A stretch of DNA of 64,000 nt. Source: Jatrophihabitans sp964252635. Its GTDB lineage: Bacteria > Actinomycetota > Actinomycetes > Mycobacteriales > Jatrophihabitantaceae. Where the stretch lies: the NCBI RefSeq assembly GCF_964252635.1, contig NZ_CAXUNP010000011.1, forward strand, positions 38,889-102,888. The letters run 5' to 3'. A program made the translations under genes and the position numbers. The number at the start of each line of letters is the position of its first letter. The stretch's first letter is position 1. Positions 15,601-24,197 of this stretch are shown in pieces. The notes under the pieces were generated by a model that saw only the letters and a program-made list of their open reading frames with translations, was not told the DNA's origin and did not search any database.

Positions 15601-15890
15601 CCGCCGTCATCGTCACGCTGACGCTGGTCCTGGCGGTCGGCGGTGCCGGTGCGTTGCTGCTGTGGGGCCGCGACCAGTTGCGCGCAGCTGGCCGCCTCAT
15701 CGACGAGGCGCCGTTCTCGTGCGACTGCGGCCACGCCGTCGGCCGGCACCCGGTCCAAGACGACGGCACCGACAACTGCGAAGCCTGCTGGTGCTCCGGC
15801 TGGCGGCAGACCGACGACGTCGTCCACGTATGGGGCCTGACCCCGCCGCGCGCCGACGCCGTCGTCGACCACACGGAGGTGCCCCGATGA
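15597..15890 (+). CDS. Small membrane-anchored Cys-rich protein (unknown)
   Basis: 97 residues: one N-terminal hydrophobic segment (AVIVTLTLVLAVGGAGALLLW), then a cysteine/histidine cluster (SCDCGHAVGRHP, NCEACWCSGW) that could bind zinc. Coupled to the ATPase gene by ATGA and to the next gene likewise. Confidence 0.65.
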   Translation: MTAVIVTLTLVLAVGGAGALLLWGRDQLRAAGRLIDEAPFSCDCGHAVGRHPVQDDGTDNCEACWCSGWRQTDDVVHVWGLTPPRADAVVDHTEVPR

Positions 15891-16108
15891 ACGGTCCTGA
15901 TCATTTCGAGATGGCCGAGCGGCTGTTGGCCAGCGTCACGAGCGCCGACGAGGTGCTGATCGACGACGAGCACCGGATCGTGGCCAACGCGATCGCAGCT
16001 GCTCAGGTCCACGCGACGCTCGCGCTGGCCACCGCCACTGCGGTCGGCGCGACTCACGCGAACGCCGCCCGGGTGTTCGAGCCCGACACCTACGGGCAGC
16101 CGTCATGA
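15887..16108 (+). CDS. Small phage protein (unknown)
   Basis: 73 residues, alanine-rich and helical (ANAIAAAQVHATLALATATA), with no recognised family. The ATG at 15887 overlaps the upstream stop by 4 nt and its stop overlaps the next start, which supports it being translated. Confidence 0.6.
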   Translation: MNGPDHFEMAERLLASVTSADEVLIDDEHRIVANAIAAAQVHATLALATATAVGATHANAARVFEPDTYGQPS

Positions 16109-16290
16109 AGCGCGCCCGCCGTCTCGTCGTGGCTGTCCTGTCGACCGCCGGTCTCGCGTCGTGGATGCAGCGGTCTGCGGAGATCCGCCGCCGCGCCGAG
16201 GTGCAGGCCGCGCTCACCGATGCCGCCCGCCCGTCGTTCCGCGACAACGGCGACAACGGCTGGACCCCCACCCGGGAGGCCCACCGATGA
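16105..16290 (+). CDS. Small basic phage protein (unknown)
   Basis: 61 residues with a basic, partly hydrophobic N-terminus (MKRARRLVVAVLSTAGLASW) that could be a membrane anchor. Start and stop overlap the neighbours by 4 nt (ATGA at both ends). Function unknown. Confidence 0.6.
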   Translation: MKRARRLVVAVLSTAGLASWMQRSAEIRRRAEVQAALTDAARPSFRDNGDNGWTPTREAHR

Positions 16291-16451
16291 GCAGCTTCCT
16301 GCGCCGCCTCCAGCGCGACGCCTACCTGATCAGCCGCACGGCCGGGGATCTGAACGCCGCCAAGCGCGGACCGGACGTCCTGGCCAAGCGGCTGGCCCGC
16401 CGCGCCGCCACCCGCGAAGGCTTCACCCTGCTCCGGCGGTGGACCCGATGA
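16287..16451 (+). CDS. Small basic phage protein (unknown)
   Basis: 54 residues, strongly basic (LLRRWTR end, RLARRAATR), with a tidy ATGA overlap at both ends and GGAGG about 8 nt before the ATG. It may bind nucleic acid, but no motif is recognised. Confidence 0.6.
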   Translation: MSSFLRRLQRDAYLISRTAGDLNAAKRGPDVLAKRLARRAATREGFTLLRRWTR

Positions 16452-17326
16452 CCGCCGAGCCGGCCGCCGCCCCGGTCGTGATCACCGAGCCCGGCGTGTA
16501 CGAGATCAGCAACCTCGACTACCACGCCGACCCGGTTCCCGGGGGGTCGCTGTCGTCGACCGGCGCGCGGAAGCTGCTCGAGCCGTCCTGCCCCGCGCTG
16601 TTTCAGTACGAGCGGCAGCACCCGCCCGAGTCGACGCGCGCGTTCGACACCGGCCATGCCGTCCACGACGCCATCCTCGGCGGCGGCCCGGAGATCGTCC
16701 GCGTCGACGCCGACAACTGGATGACGAAGTCGGCCAAGGTGCAGCGCGATGAGATCCGCGCCCGCGGCGCTGTCCCGATCCTCGCCCACGAGCACGACGT
16801 CGTGCTGGCGATGGTCGCCTCAGTCCGCGCGCACCCCATCGCCGGGCGTCTGTTCGAGCCCGGCACCGGGCAGGCCGAGGCGTCGCTGTTCTGGACCGAC
16901 GAGCGAACCGGCGTGCACCGCCGCGCGCGCCTCGACTGGCTGCCAGAGCAGACCGGCCGGCGGCTCATCATCCCCGACCTCAAGACGTGCAAGTCCGCGC
17001 AGCGTGACGAGTTCGCCCGGTCGGCCATGAGCTACGGCTACCACCAGCAGGGCCCGTACTACCTCGACGGCGTCACCGCCCTCGAGCTCGGCGAGCGACC
17101 AGTGTTCGTGTTCGTCGCCGTCGAGAAGACACCGCCCTACCTGGTGAACGTCATCCAGCTCGACCACACCGCCACCGCCATCGGCGCGCTGCTGAACCGA
17201 CGCGCGATCGACATCTACGCCGAGTGCGACCGCACCGGCATCTGGCCCGGCTACTCAGCCGACGTCGAAATCGCCTCCCTGCCTGCCTGGTACGAGAGGC
17301 GCTACGAACAGGACTTGCAGTCATGA
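16448..17326 (+). CDS. PD-(D/E)XK nuclease, RecE/exonuclease VIII-like
   Basis: 292 residues of the DUF3799 type. LDYHADPVPGGSLSSTGARKL and FDTGHAVHDAILGG are the family's N-terminal blocks, and the nuclease core is ARLDWLPEQTGRRLIIPDLKTCKSA, giving the D...D-x-K active site, with SYGYHQQGPYYLDGV after it (QxxxY motif). It should resect 5' ends of double-stranded DNA for annealing recombination, with the next gene as partner. Confidence 0.85.
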   Translation: MTAEPAAAPVVITEPGVYEISNLDYHADPVPGGSLSSTGARKLLEPSCPALFQYERQHPPESTRAFDTGHAVHDAILGGGPEIVRVDADNWMTKSAKVQRDEIRARGAVPILAHEHDVVLAMVASVRAHPIAGRLFEPGTGQAEASLFWTDERTGVHRRARLDWLPEQTGRRLIIPDLKTCKSAQRDEFARSAMSYGYHQQGPYYLDGVTALELGERPVFVFVAVEKTPPYLVNVIQLDHTATAIGALLNRRAIDIYAECDRTGIWPGYSADVEIASLPAWYERRYEQDLQS

Positions 17327-18276
17327 CCGACATCACCGAGTACGAACCCACCACCCCGGCCGCCCGCCAGGCCGACGCGATCGGACAGGCCACCGCCGTC
17401 GAGCAGGCCCGCGCGGTCGCCGAGGTCCAGGGCGCGATCGTCGTCGCCCAGCAGTGCCCCCGCTCGACCGCCACCGCTGTCGCGCAGATGCGTGACTCGT
17501 GCGCGCAGAAGGGTCTCGCCGAGCGGGCGTTCTTCCGCTACTCCCGCGGCAGCGGACAGATCACCGGCCCGTCCGTCCACCTCGCCCGCGAGCTCGCCCG
17601 CTGCTGGGGCAACATGCAGTACGGCATCGCCGAGCTGCGCCGCGACGACGCCAAGGGCGAGTCGGAGATGATCGCGTTCGCGTGGGACGTGCAGACCAAC
17701 ACCCGCGCCACCACCACGTTCATTGTCAAGCACGGCCGCGACACCCGGCAGGGCGTCAAGGCCCTGACCGACATGCGCGACATCTACGAGAACAACGCCA
17801 ACAACGGCGCCCGCCGGCTGCGTGAGCAGATCTTCGCGATCCTCCCGAAGTGGTTCACCGAAGAGGCGCAGGACCGCTGCCGCGCCACCCTCGAGAACGG
17901 CGGCGAGAAGTCGCTCCCTCAGCGCATCGCCGACACCGTCCGCGCGTTCGAGGGTCTCGGGATCGCCGTCGACCAGCTCGAACGCAAGATCGGCCGCGAT
18001 CAAGGGAACTGGAACGCGCACGACGTCGCGACCCTCACCGTCGTCGGGAAGTCGATCCGCAACGGGGAGACACAGCGCGAGGACGAGTTCCCCGACGACA
18101 AGGTGACCGCCGACGAGATCTCCGGCGGCAAGCCGAGGACCGGCGAGCGGGCGCAGGCCAACGGGCGCGCACCGGCGAGCATCCCGCCCGGCGACTCCGA
18201 CCCGTGCCCGATCTGCGGTGCTGACGGCACCCAGGAGCACGACGACGCGCTGCACGAGATGGCGGGTGCCTCGTGA
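17323..18276 (+). CDS. Candidate RecT-like single-strand annealing protein
   Basis: 317 residues. The central region (GQITGPSVHLARELARCWGN, NNGARRLREQIFAILP) resembles phage annealing proteins found beside RecE-like nucleases, and a C-terminal zinc-binding tail (DPCPICGADGTQEHDD) follows an unstructured linker. I recognise it mainly from its position, so the function is probable rather than shown. It is coupled at both ends (ATGA, GTGA). Confidence 0.6.
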   Translation: MTDITEYEPTTPAARQADAIGQATAVEQARAVAEVQGAIVVAQQCPRSTATAVAQMRDSCAQKGLAERAFFRYSRGSGQITGPSVHLARELARCWGNMQYGIAELRRDDAKGESEMIAFAWDVQTNTRATTTFIVKHGRDTRQGVKALTDMRDIYENNANNGARRLREQIFAILPKWFTEEAQDRCRATLENGGEKSLPQRIADTVRAFEGLGIAVDQLERKIGRDQGNWNAHDVATLTVVGKSIRNGETQREDEFPDDKVTADEISGGKPRTGERAQANGRAPASIPPGDSDPCPICGADGTQEHDDALHEMAGAS

Positions 18277-18989
18277 GCTGGCACACCGGCCCGATGACGG
18301 CGTTCGACCTCGAGACCACCGGCGTCGACGTTGAGACCGCCCGCATCGTCACCGCCTCGATCGTCCACATCGACGGCGACGACGTGCGCACCCGCGAGTG
18401 GCTCGTCAACCCCGGCGTCGACATCCCCGAGGAGGCGACCGCGGTCCACGGCGTCACCACCCTGCACGCCAAGGCGTGCGGCGACGAACCCGCCACCGCA
18501 GCGGCGCAGATCCTCACCGAGCTCGACCAGGCGTGGACCGGCGGCAAGCCCGTCATCATCTACAACGCCGCCTACGACCTCACCGTCCTCGACCGGGAGC
18601 TGCGCCGACACTGCGGCGTCGCCGTTTCTGACGTCGTCGGCCCGGTCATCGACCCGTTCTGCATCGACAAGGCGCTCGACCGGTACCGGCGCGGCAGCCG
18701 CACCCTCACCGCGACGTGCCAGCACTACGGCGTGCGGCTCGAGGACGCGCACACCAGCTCGGGTGACGCGATCGCCGCGGCGCGGCTGGCGTGGCGGCTC
18801 GCGCAGGTCTACCCGGCCGAGCTGGCCGACCTGTCGCGGGTGAACGCGTTGCAGAAGGCGTGGCGCGCCGACTGGGCCGTCGGGTTTCAGGACTACCTGC
18901 GGCGGCAGGGCAAGGACGAGCACGTCGACCCGTCGTGGCCGATGCGCCCGTACGTCCCCACCCCGGACTGCATCGGCGCTGACGCATGA
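18273..18989 (+). CDS. DnaQ-like 3'-5' exonuclease (DEDDh)
   Basis: 238 residues with ExoI FDLETTGVD (Asp, Glu), ExoII IYNAAYDLTVLDREL and ExoIII around HTSSGDAIAAARL (His...Asp), the DEDDh signature of the epsilon proofreading subunit and related nucleases. Phages use these in replication fidelity, recombination or host DNA breakdown. The GTG start overlaps the annealing-protein gene (GTGA). Confidence 0.9.
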   Translation: MSWHTGPMTAFDLETTGVDVETARIVTASIVHIDGDDVRTREWLVNPGVDIPEEATAVHGVTTLHAKACGDEPATAAAQILTELDQAWTGGKPVIIYNAAYDLTVLDRELRRHCGVAVSDVVGPVIDPFCIDKALDRYRRGSRTLTATCQHYGVRLEDAHTSSGDAIAAARLAWRLAQVYPAELADLSRVNALQKAWRADWAVGFQDYLRRQGKDEHVDPSWPMRPYVPTPDCIGADA

Positions 18990-19438
18990 AGCCACCACTA
19001 GGACCGTCGCTCACGGGAGGTAGTGCGGGTGTGCGCCACAAGCCCCGCCCGGCGGCCGGAGCCGATCTGACCGGCCCCGTGACGGTCCGTCATAGAGGAA
19101 AGGTCGCCGGCCCCGTAGCGCACGCGGGGACCGGCGGCACCTCCGTTCTTCCTGACGTCGACCTCGACCAGCGCACCCGCGACGAGCTGCAGCCACCCTG
19201 CGATGCGACGGCGGACGGCCGCGCGCTCGTCCGTGTACGGCCAAGCCGACCGCGATGCACAAACCCTGCCGAGGTCATCGTGCGTACCTGGTGCCCAAGC
19301 TGCCACGTCGGCGACTTCGCGCTGCTGTGCGCGCCGCACGTTGCATTCGCGGTCAACGCCGCGAACCGGCCTGGCACCTGCATCCCCTGCGGGCGGCCCA
19401 TACCCCACCTGTGCTCAAGCACGGAGCCGTTGCGATGA
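18986..19438 (+). CDS. Cysteine-containing phage protein (unknown)
   Basis: 150 residues. The basic first half looks disordered; the second half carries RTWCPSCHVGDFALLCAPH and GTCIPCGRPIPHLC, two CxxC-type knuckles likely to bind zinc. Coupled to the exonuclease gene (ATGA) and to the next (ATGA). Confidence 0.6.
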   Translation: MKPPLGPSLTGGSAGVRHKPRPAAGADLTGPVTVRHRGKVAGPVAHAGTGGTSVLPDVDLDQRTRDELQPPCDATADGRALVRVRPSRPRCTNPAEVIVRTWCPSCHVGDFALLCAPHVAFAVNAANRPGTCIPCGRPIPHLCSSTEPLR

Positions 19439-19533
19439 CCGACTGCCGCTGCGGGCATCCTGCGCACCCCGACACCGTGTGCCGCCGCTCGTGCGGCTGC
19501 CAGATCAACCGACCACGGACGGGGGAGCGATGA
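19435..19533 (+). CDS. 32-residue Cys-rich peptide
   Basis: MTDCRCGHPAHPDTVCRRSC then GCQINRPRTGER: five cysteines and two histidines in 32 residues, a probable mini zinc finger. ATGA overlaps at both ends make it likely to be translated. Function unknown. Confidence 0.55.
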   Translation: MTDCRCGHPAHPDTVCRRSCGCQINRPRTGER

Positions 19534-19901
19534 CCAACACCAAACCCGACGCCGCGCCAGATCAGGACGACAGGCTGCGTCTGCAGATCAGCGCGACCGC
19601 CGCGTACATCCCAGACCACGACGAGGCCGACGGTCCGTGGTGCGTCGAGGTGGGCCTGCACGAGTCCGAGCCCGAGATTCAAGGCTGGGGCCCCGACCCT
19701 CTCGCGGCAGCATTCGACGCCGCTGCGAACGCCTACGAGTCCGCCCTGCGCCTCCGCGAGCACTACGAAGGCGCCCACGAGCAGCGGCTCGTTGGCCCGC
19801 TCACCTGTCCCGAGTGCCGCCACGACTTCGAGGCGCTCATGCGATCAGCCATACGACCCGCCTCACCCGAGACGGCCGCCGCCACACCCGAAGGGATCTA
19901 G
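19530..19901 (+). CDS. Phage protein with zinc knuckle (unknown)
   Basis: 123 residues. The middle has an alternating strand/helix pattern (WCVEVGLHESEPEIQGWGPD, AAFDAAANAYESALRLREH) and the end has TCPECRHDFEALM, a single CxxC with His. ATG 19530 is preceded by GGGGGAGC. Confidence 0.6.
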   Translation: MTNTKPDAAPDQDDRLRLQISATAAYIPDHDEADGPWCVEVGLHESEPEIQGWGPDPLAAAFDAAANAYESALRLREHYEGAHEQRLVGPLTCPECRHDFEALMRSAIRPASPETAAATPEGI

Positions 19902-19903
19902 CC

Positions 19904-20368
19904 ATGACCGCCACGACCAGCAAGAAGAACAAGCCCGTGCTGCCCCAGTTCGAGCAGCAGGACGTCCACGGCGCCACCGTCCGCATCACGAACGCCGGCG
20001 ACGGCCTCTCCGAAGCACTCAAGGTCGAACCCAAGGCGCTGCACCTCGGCGACGAGGTGTTCTACGTCCTCGCTGGCGACGTCTCCCAGATCAACCACGT
20101 CGACAAGGACGGCATCCTCACCCGCGTCCACACCGTCAAGGCGTCGCAGATCACCGCGGTCGACGGGGAGCTCGCCGGGAAGCTGCTTGCCGAGGCGGCC
20201 GAGGAGCTGCAGCGCAAGAAGGACGAGGTCGAGGGCCAGCAGCGGCTCGCGCTCGAGCAGGAAGCAGAAGACAGGGAGCGTGCGGACCAGGGTGCGGCCG
20301 GCGCCGCCCGCACCGCGAACGGTGGGAACGTCAAGGACGTCGACTTCTCCGGGAAGCGACCACAGTGA
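19904..20368 (+). CDS. Phage protein with coiled-coil tail (unknown)
   Basis: 154 residues. The first half is a beta-rich domain (VHGATVRITNAGDGLSEALK, GDEVFYVLAGDVSQINHV), the second a charged coiled coil (LLAEAAEELQRKKDEVEGQQ). No family recognised. The stop overlaps the next GTG (GTGA). Confidence 0.65.
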   Translation: MTATTSKKNKPVLPQFEQQDVHGATVRITNAGDGLSEALKVEPKALHLGDEVFYVLAGDVSQINHVDKDGILTRVHTVKASQITAVDGELAGKLLAEAAEELQRKKDEVEGQQRLALEQEAEDRERADQGAAGAARTANGGNVKDVDFSGKRPQ

Positions 20369-21090
20369 CAGCCGCCCCACCACGCGGCCGCCGCGACTGC
20401 ACCTGCCCGCGCGCCCGCCACCAGCACGGCAGCGTCGGCGCGTACCAGCGCGACGGGTGCCGCTGCATCCGCTGCTGTATGGCGAAGCATTACGCGCTGG
20501 CCAGCTATGCCGACGGCGGCGACTGGCGCGAGACCGAGCACCTGTACGTCCCACGACGCGACACCCGCCTGCGGCTGCAGTCGCTGATGGCGCTCGGCTA
20601 CACCGCCAGCGAGGTCGCCGCCGCGACTGGCCTGTCCCCGTCGCACGTCTGCAACCTCCGCACCGACGTCGTCCACACCACCGTGCACGTCTTCACCGCG
20701 GACGCCGTCGCTTCCGCGTTCCGGGACCGGTGGGACAAGCTCGCCACCGGGCCGCAGGCCAACCGGCAGCGCAGCAAGGCACGCCGGCTCGGCTACCTCC
20801 TGCCGCTGGAATGGGAACCCGGCGACGTCGACACCGACGACACCACCGAGATGTTCTTGTCGGACCCGTCGAGCCCGGAGACCACCGAGAACCCGGAAGT
20901 CCTCGACTACGTCGCGATCGCCGAGGCCATCGCCGGCCGCCGCGTCACCCTCACCAGGGCCGAGCTGTCGCACGCGATCGTCACGCTGCAGGACATGGGC
21001 GTCGGGGTACACGAGACAGCCGAACGGCTTCACACTTACACGAGGCTCGTGAACCGGTACCGCGCCCGAGCCCGCCAGGACGCGGCATGA
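20365..21090 (+). CDS. HTH DNA-binding phage protein
   Basis: 241 residues. The N-terminus has a Cys/His cluster (RDCTCPRARHQHGSVGAYQR, CRCIRCCMAKH), the middle a helix-turn-helix (LMALGYTASEVAAATGLSPS, HVCNLRTD), and the C-terminus an acidic stretch. An early transcriptional regulator is the best guess. GTG 20365 overlaps the upstream stop. Confidence 0.6.
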   Translation: MTAAPPRGRRDCTCPRARHQHGSVGAYQRDGCRCIRCCMAKHYALASYADGGDWRETEHLYVPRRDTRLRLQSLMALGYTASEVAAATGLSPSHVCNLRTDVVHTTVHVFTADAVASAFRDRWDKLATGPQANRQRSKARRLGYLLPLEWEPGDVDTDDTTEMFLSDPSSPETTENPEVLDYVAIAEAIAGRRVTLTRAELSHAIVTLQDMGVGVHETAERLHTYTRLVNRYRARARQDAA

Positions 21091-21503
21091 CCGTCACCGT
21101 CGCGAACCTCCTCGGCGTCGACCAGCCCGACTGGTTCCACGGCGCCGCCTGCGCCTCGGTCGACCCCGACCTCTGGTTTCCCGAGAAGGGCGAGGGCACC
21201 CGACCAGCAAAGTCGGTGTGCCGCAGCTGCGACGTTCAGGTGGAGTGCCTCGAGTACGCCCTCACCCACGGCGAACGGCATGGCGTCGGGGGCGGAGCAA
21301 GCGAGCGTGAACGACACAAGATGCTGCGCAGCCGCGGCCTGTCGCTACCGCGGCCTCCCCGTGTCCAGCACGGGCCGCGCCACACCACCGTCGAGCGCGG
21401 CGACTTCCCCTGCACCGAACCGGGCTGCAGCCATGTCGCCGAGACCGCCTACGCCCGCGGGTCACACCGCCGCTACCAGCACCCGAACAGGACCGCCTCA
21501 TGA
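21087..21503 (+). CDS. WhiB-like [4Fe-4S] regulator with altered G[I/V]WGG loop
   Basis: 138 residues. The iron-sulfur ligands are Cys22, Cys45, Cys48 and Cys54 (GAACASVDPDLWFPEKG; SVCRSCDVQVEC), and EYALTHGERHGVGGGASERER matches the WhiB turn, but the usual tryptophan of G[I/V]WGG is glycine. That loop contacts sigma-A region 4, so sigma binding may be changed. The extra C-terminal zinc-finger-like part (FPCTEPGCSHVAETAYARGS) is not in standard WhiB. Phage WhiB proteins can alter host transcription or block superinfection. Confidence 0.85.
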   Translation: MTVTVANLLGVDQPDWFHGAACASVDPDLWFPEKGEGTRPAKSVCRSCDVQVECLEYALTHGERHGVGGGASERERHKMLRSRGLSLPRPPRVQHGPRHTTVERGDFPCTEPGCSHVAETAYARGSHRRYQHPNRTAS

Positions 21504-22453
21504 GCACGACGATCGAGTGGACCGACGAGACATGGAACCCGGTCACCGGGTGCACCAAGGTCTCGGCCGGCTGCGACCACTGCTACGCCGAGACGTTCGC
21601 CGAACGGTGGCGTGGCACGCTCGGCCACCACTTCGAGAACGGCTTCGACCTCACTCTCCGGCCCGAGCGGCTTGAGATCCCGCTGCGCTGGAAGCGGCCG
21701 CGGCGGGTGTTTGTCAACTCGATGAGCGACCTGTTCCACGACGACGTCCCCGACGAGTTCATCGCCCGCGTGTTCGCCGTCATGGCCCTGTCACCACGGC
21801 ACACCTTCCAGCTGCTCACGAAGCGGCACGGGCGCATGCGGTCGCTGCTGTCCGACCCCGCGTTCACCTACATGGTGCAGTACACCGCCGGCGCGCAGTT
21901 CGCGCTCGTCCGCGACCAAGACGAGAAGCTCACCGTCCGTCGGGGTCTGGACAGCTCGCACGTCGCCGACTGGCCGCTGCCGAACGTTTGGCTGGGTGTC
22001 TCGGTCGAGACGCAGCAGTGGGCCGACATCCGCATCCCCGCCCTGCTCGACACCCCAGCCGCCGTCCGATTCCTATCCTGCGAACCGCTGCTCGGCCCGG
22101 TGCGTCTCGACCCGTCCTGGCTCGTGCCGGCCGCCAACCTCTGCAGCTACACCGGCACCACCACCGAGGACCATGCCGCGCTAGCCCAGGTTCTACGCGC
22201 AGCGGTGCGCAAGATGGCCAGCGAGCAGGGCATGCCGCGGCCGGCCTACGTCGACTGGGTCATCGCCGGCGGCGAGTCCGGCCACGGAGCCCGGCCCATG
22301 GATCCCGCCTGGGCTCGCGCGCTCCGCGACCAGTGCGAGGCCGCCGGCGTGGCCTTCCTGTTCAAGCAATGGGGCGGCCGCACACCCAAGGCCAACGGCC
22401 GCGAGCTCGACGGCCGCACCTGGGACCAGTACCCGCAGACGGTGACCGTCTGA
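21500..22453 (+). CDS. DUF5131 (phage Gp37/Gp68) family protein, predicted radical-SAM-like
   Basis: 317 residues. TIEWTDETWNPVTGCTKVSA is the family's opening; the cysteines Cys18, Cys25 and Cys28 (C-x6-C-x2-C) could hold a 4Fe-4S cluster. Further blocks: RVFVNSMSDLFHDDVPDEFI, FQLLTKRHGRM, VWLGVSVETQQWADIRIP, LSCEPLLGPV and VIAGGESGHGARPMDPAW. The family is widespread in phages and mobile elements and its reaction is not known to me. It lies before an ASCH-type gene, a helicase and a methyltransferase. A roughly 60-residue insert before YVDWVIAGGES is visible. Confidence 0.85.
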   Translation: MSTTIEWTDETWNPVTGCTKVSAGCDHCYAETFAERWRGTLGHHFENGFDLTLRPERLEIPLRWKRPRRVFVNSMSDLFHDDVPDEFIARVFAVMALSPRHTFQLLTKRHGRMRSLLSDPAFTYMVQYTAGAQFALVRDQDEKLTVRRGLDSSHVADWPLPNVWLGVSVETQQWADIRIPALLDTPAAVRFLSCEPLLGPVRLDPSWLVPAANLCSYTGTTTEDHAALAQVLRAAVRKMASEQGMPRPAYVDWVIAGGESGHGARPMDPAWARALRDQCEAAGVAFLFKQWGGRTPKANGRELDGRTWDQYPQTVTV

Positions 22454-22905
22454 TGCGCGCCGTGACGGTTCAACAACCATGGGCTGCCGCGATCTTTCAC
22501 GCCAGTCCCCGGAAAAACGTGGAGAACCGCACCCGACTGTCGACGTGGCGCTGCCTCGAACGTTCCCGCGTCGCGATCCACGCCGGGCAACGCTGGTCCG
22601 ACCGCGGCGCCCTCACCGTCCCCGACATCACCGACCGCCCACTCCCCACCGGGTGGGACGTCCGCGGCGCCATCATCGGCACCGTCGACGTGACCGACGT
22701 CCACTGGGAAGCCGACCAGTGCTGCGAACCCTGGGGCGAGGCTTCCTACGTCGACGCCGCCGGCATACGGCAACTCAGCATCGTCCACCTCGTCCTCGAA
22801 AACCCACGCCCCTGCCCACCCATCGACTGCCGCGGCGCCCTCGGCGCCTGGCGCGTACCCGACCACGTGGCGCTCGTGCTCGAGACGGGGCGAACGTGGG
22901 TGTGA
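22453..22905 (+). CDS. ASCH-domain-like protein
   Basis: 150 residues opening MRAVTVQQPWAAAIFHASPR with KNVENRTR, the pattern of ASCH (PUA-like) RNA- or nucleotide-binding domains, then IHAGQRW and IIGTVDVTDVHW. ASCH proteins bind RNA or hydrolyse modified cytidines. The ATG overlaps the DUF5131 stop (TGATG), so the two are probably made in step. Confidence 0.7.
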   Translation: MRAVTVQQPWAAAIFHASPRKNVENRTRLSTWRCLERSRVAIHAGQRWSDRGALTVPDITDRPLPTGWDVRGAIIGTVDVTDVHWEADQCCEPWGEASYVDAAGIRQLSIVHLVLENPRPCPPIDCRGALGAWRVPDHVALVLETGRTWV

Positions 22906-24197
22906 GCTACGCCGACTTCCTCGCCGAGAAGCGATCGACGGTCCCGGAGTACGGCTTCTCGTGCTCGCCGGCTGACCTGCCCGGCAGCCTGTTCGACTTC
23001 CAGCGACACATCGTGGCGTGGGCCGTGCGCCGCGGTCGTGCCGCGATCTTCGCTGACACCGGGCTCGGCAAGACCCGCATGCAGCTCGCGTGGGCCGACC
23101 GCATGACGCCGACCGACGGCCGCGCGCTCATCCTCGCTCCGCTCGCGGTGGCACAGCAAACCATCCGCGAAGCCCACGCCATGGGCCTCGAGCTCACCTA
23201 TGCCGCCGACCAGAGCCAGGCGGGCCGGCTGACGATCACCAACTACGACCGCCTCCATCTATTCGACTCCAGCACGTTTCACGCCGTCGTGCTGGACGAG
23301 TCCAGCGTGCTCAAGGACGTCACCACCAAGACGCGGGACCAGCTCATCGACGCGTTCCGCGCCACTCCGTACCGGCTGTGCTGCACCGCCACGCCCGCAC
23401 CCAACGACCTGACCGAGCTCGCGAACCACGCCGAGTTCCTCGGCATCGCCACCCGCCGCAACATGCTCTCGACCTACTTCATCACAGACCTGACCCGCGG
23501 CTGGCGCGTGCGCGGCCACGCCGAGACGGCCATGTGGCAGTGGGTCGCATCGTGGGCGCTCGCATGTCGCACCCCGTCCGATCTGGGCTACCCGGACAGC
23601 GGATACGCGCTGCCCGCTCTGGACCTGCGTCCTCACCTGCTACCCGTGAACGTCGCCGGCGACGGGGAGCTGTTCGCGGCCGAGCTCGGCGGCGTCTCCG
23701 GCCGGGCCAAGGTGCGCCGCGAGACCCTCGCCGCGCGCGTCCGCACCACCGTCAACCTCGTCGCCGGCGAGCCGGACGAGCCGTGGCTGCTGTGGTGCGG
23801 CCTCAACGACGAAGCTGACGCCTTGACCGCCGCCATCCCCGGCGCCGTCAACGTCCACGGCGCAATGCCGGCAGACCGCAAAGCCGCCGCGCTGCTCGAC
23901 TTCACCGACGGCCGCATCCCCACCCTCATCACTAAGCCGTCCGTCGCCGGCTGGGGCATGAACTGGCAGCACTGCGCCCGCATGGCATTCGTCGGCCTCG
24001 GCGACAGCTACGAGGCCTATTACCAGTGCATCCGCCGATGCTGGCGCTACGGCCAGACCCGACCCGTCGACGTGCACATAGTCCTGTCCGAGCTCGAGCA
24101 CCAGATCGCGTCCAACGTCGCCCGCAAGGAAGCGACCGCACGCACCGCGCTCGACAAGCTCATCGCCGCCCAGCGCACCGCCCAGGAGCACCCATGA
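22902..24197 (+). CDS. SNF2-like DEAD/DEAH helicase
   Basis: 431 residues with motif I at 54-58 (FADTGLGKTRMQLAW), motif Ia ALILAPLAVAQQTIREA, a motif-II variant VVLDESSVLKD, motif III CCTATPAPNDLTEL and a C-terminal helicase half (WLLWCGLNDEADAL, NVHGAMPADRKAAALLDF, KPSVAGWGMNWQHC, QCIRRCWRYGQTRPV). It probably remodels or unwinds DNA in replication or recombination. I chose GTG 22902 (GTGA overlap); GTG 22896 is also possible. Confidence 0.87.
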   Translation: MSYADFLAEKRSTVPEYGFSCSPADLPGSLFDFQRHIVAWAVRRGRAAIFADTGLGKTRMQLAWADRMTPTDGRALILAPLAVAQQTIREAHAMGLELTYAADQSQAGRLTITNYDRLHLFDSSTFHAVVLDESSVLKDVTTKTRDQLIDAFRATPYRLCCTATPAPNDLTELANHAEFLGIATRRNMLSTYFITDLTRGWRVRGHAETAMWQWVASWALACRTPSDLGYPDSGYALPALDLRPHLLPVNVAGDGELFAAELGGVSGRAKVRRETLAARVRTTVNLVAGEPDEPWLLWCGLNDEADALTAAIPGAVNVHGAMPADRKAAALLDFTDGRIPTLITKPSVAGWGMNWQHCARMAFVGLGDSYEAYYQCIRRCWRYGQTRPVDVHIVLSELEHQIASNVARKEATARTALDKLIAAQRTAQEHP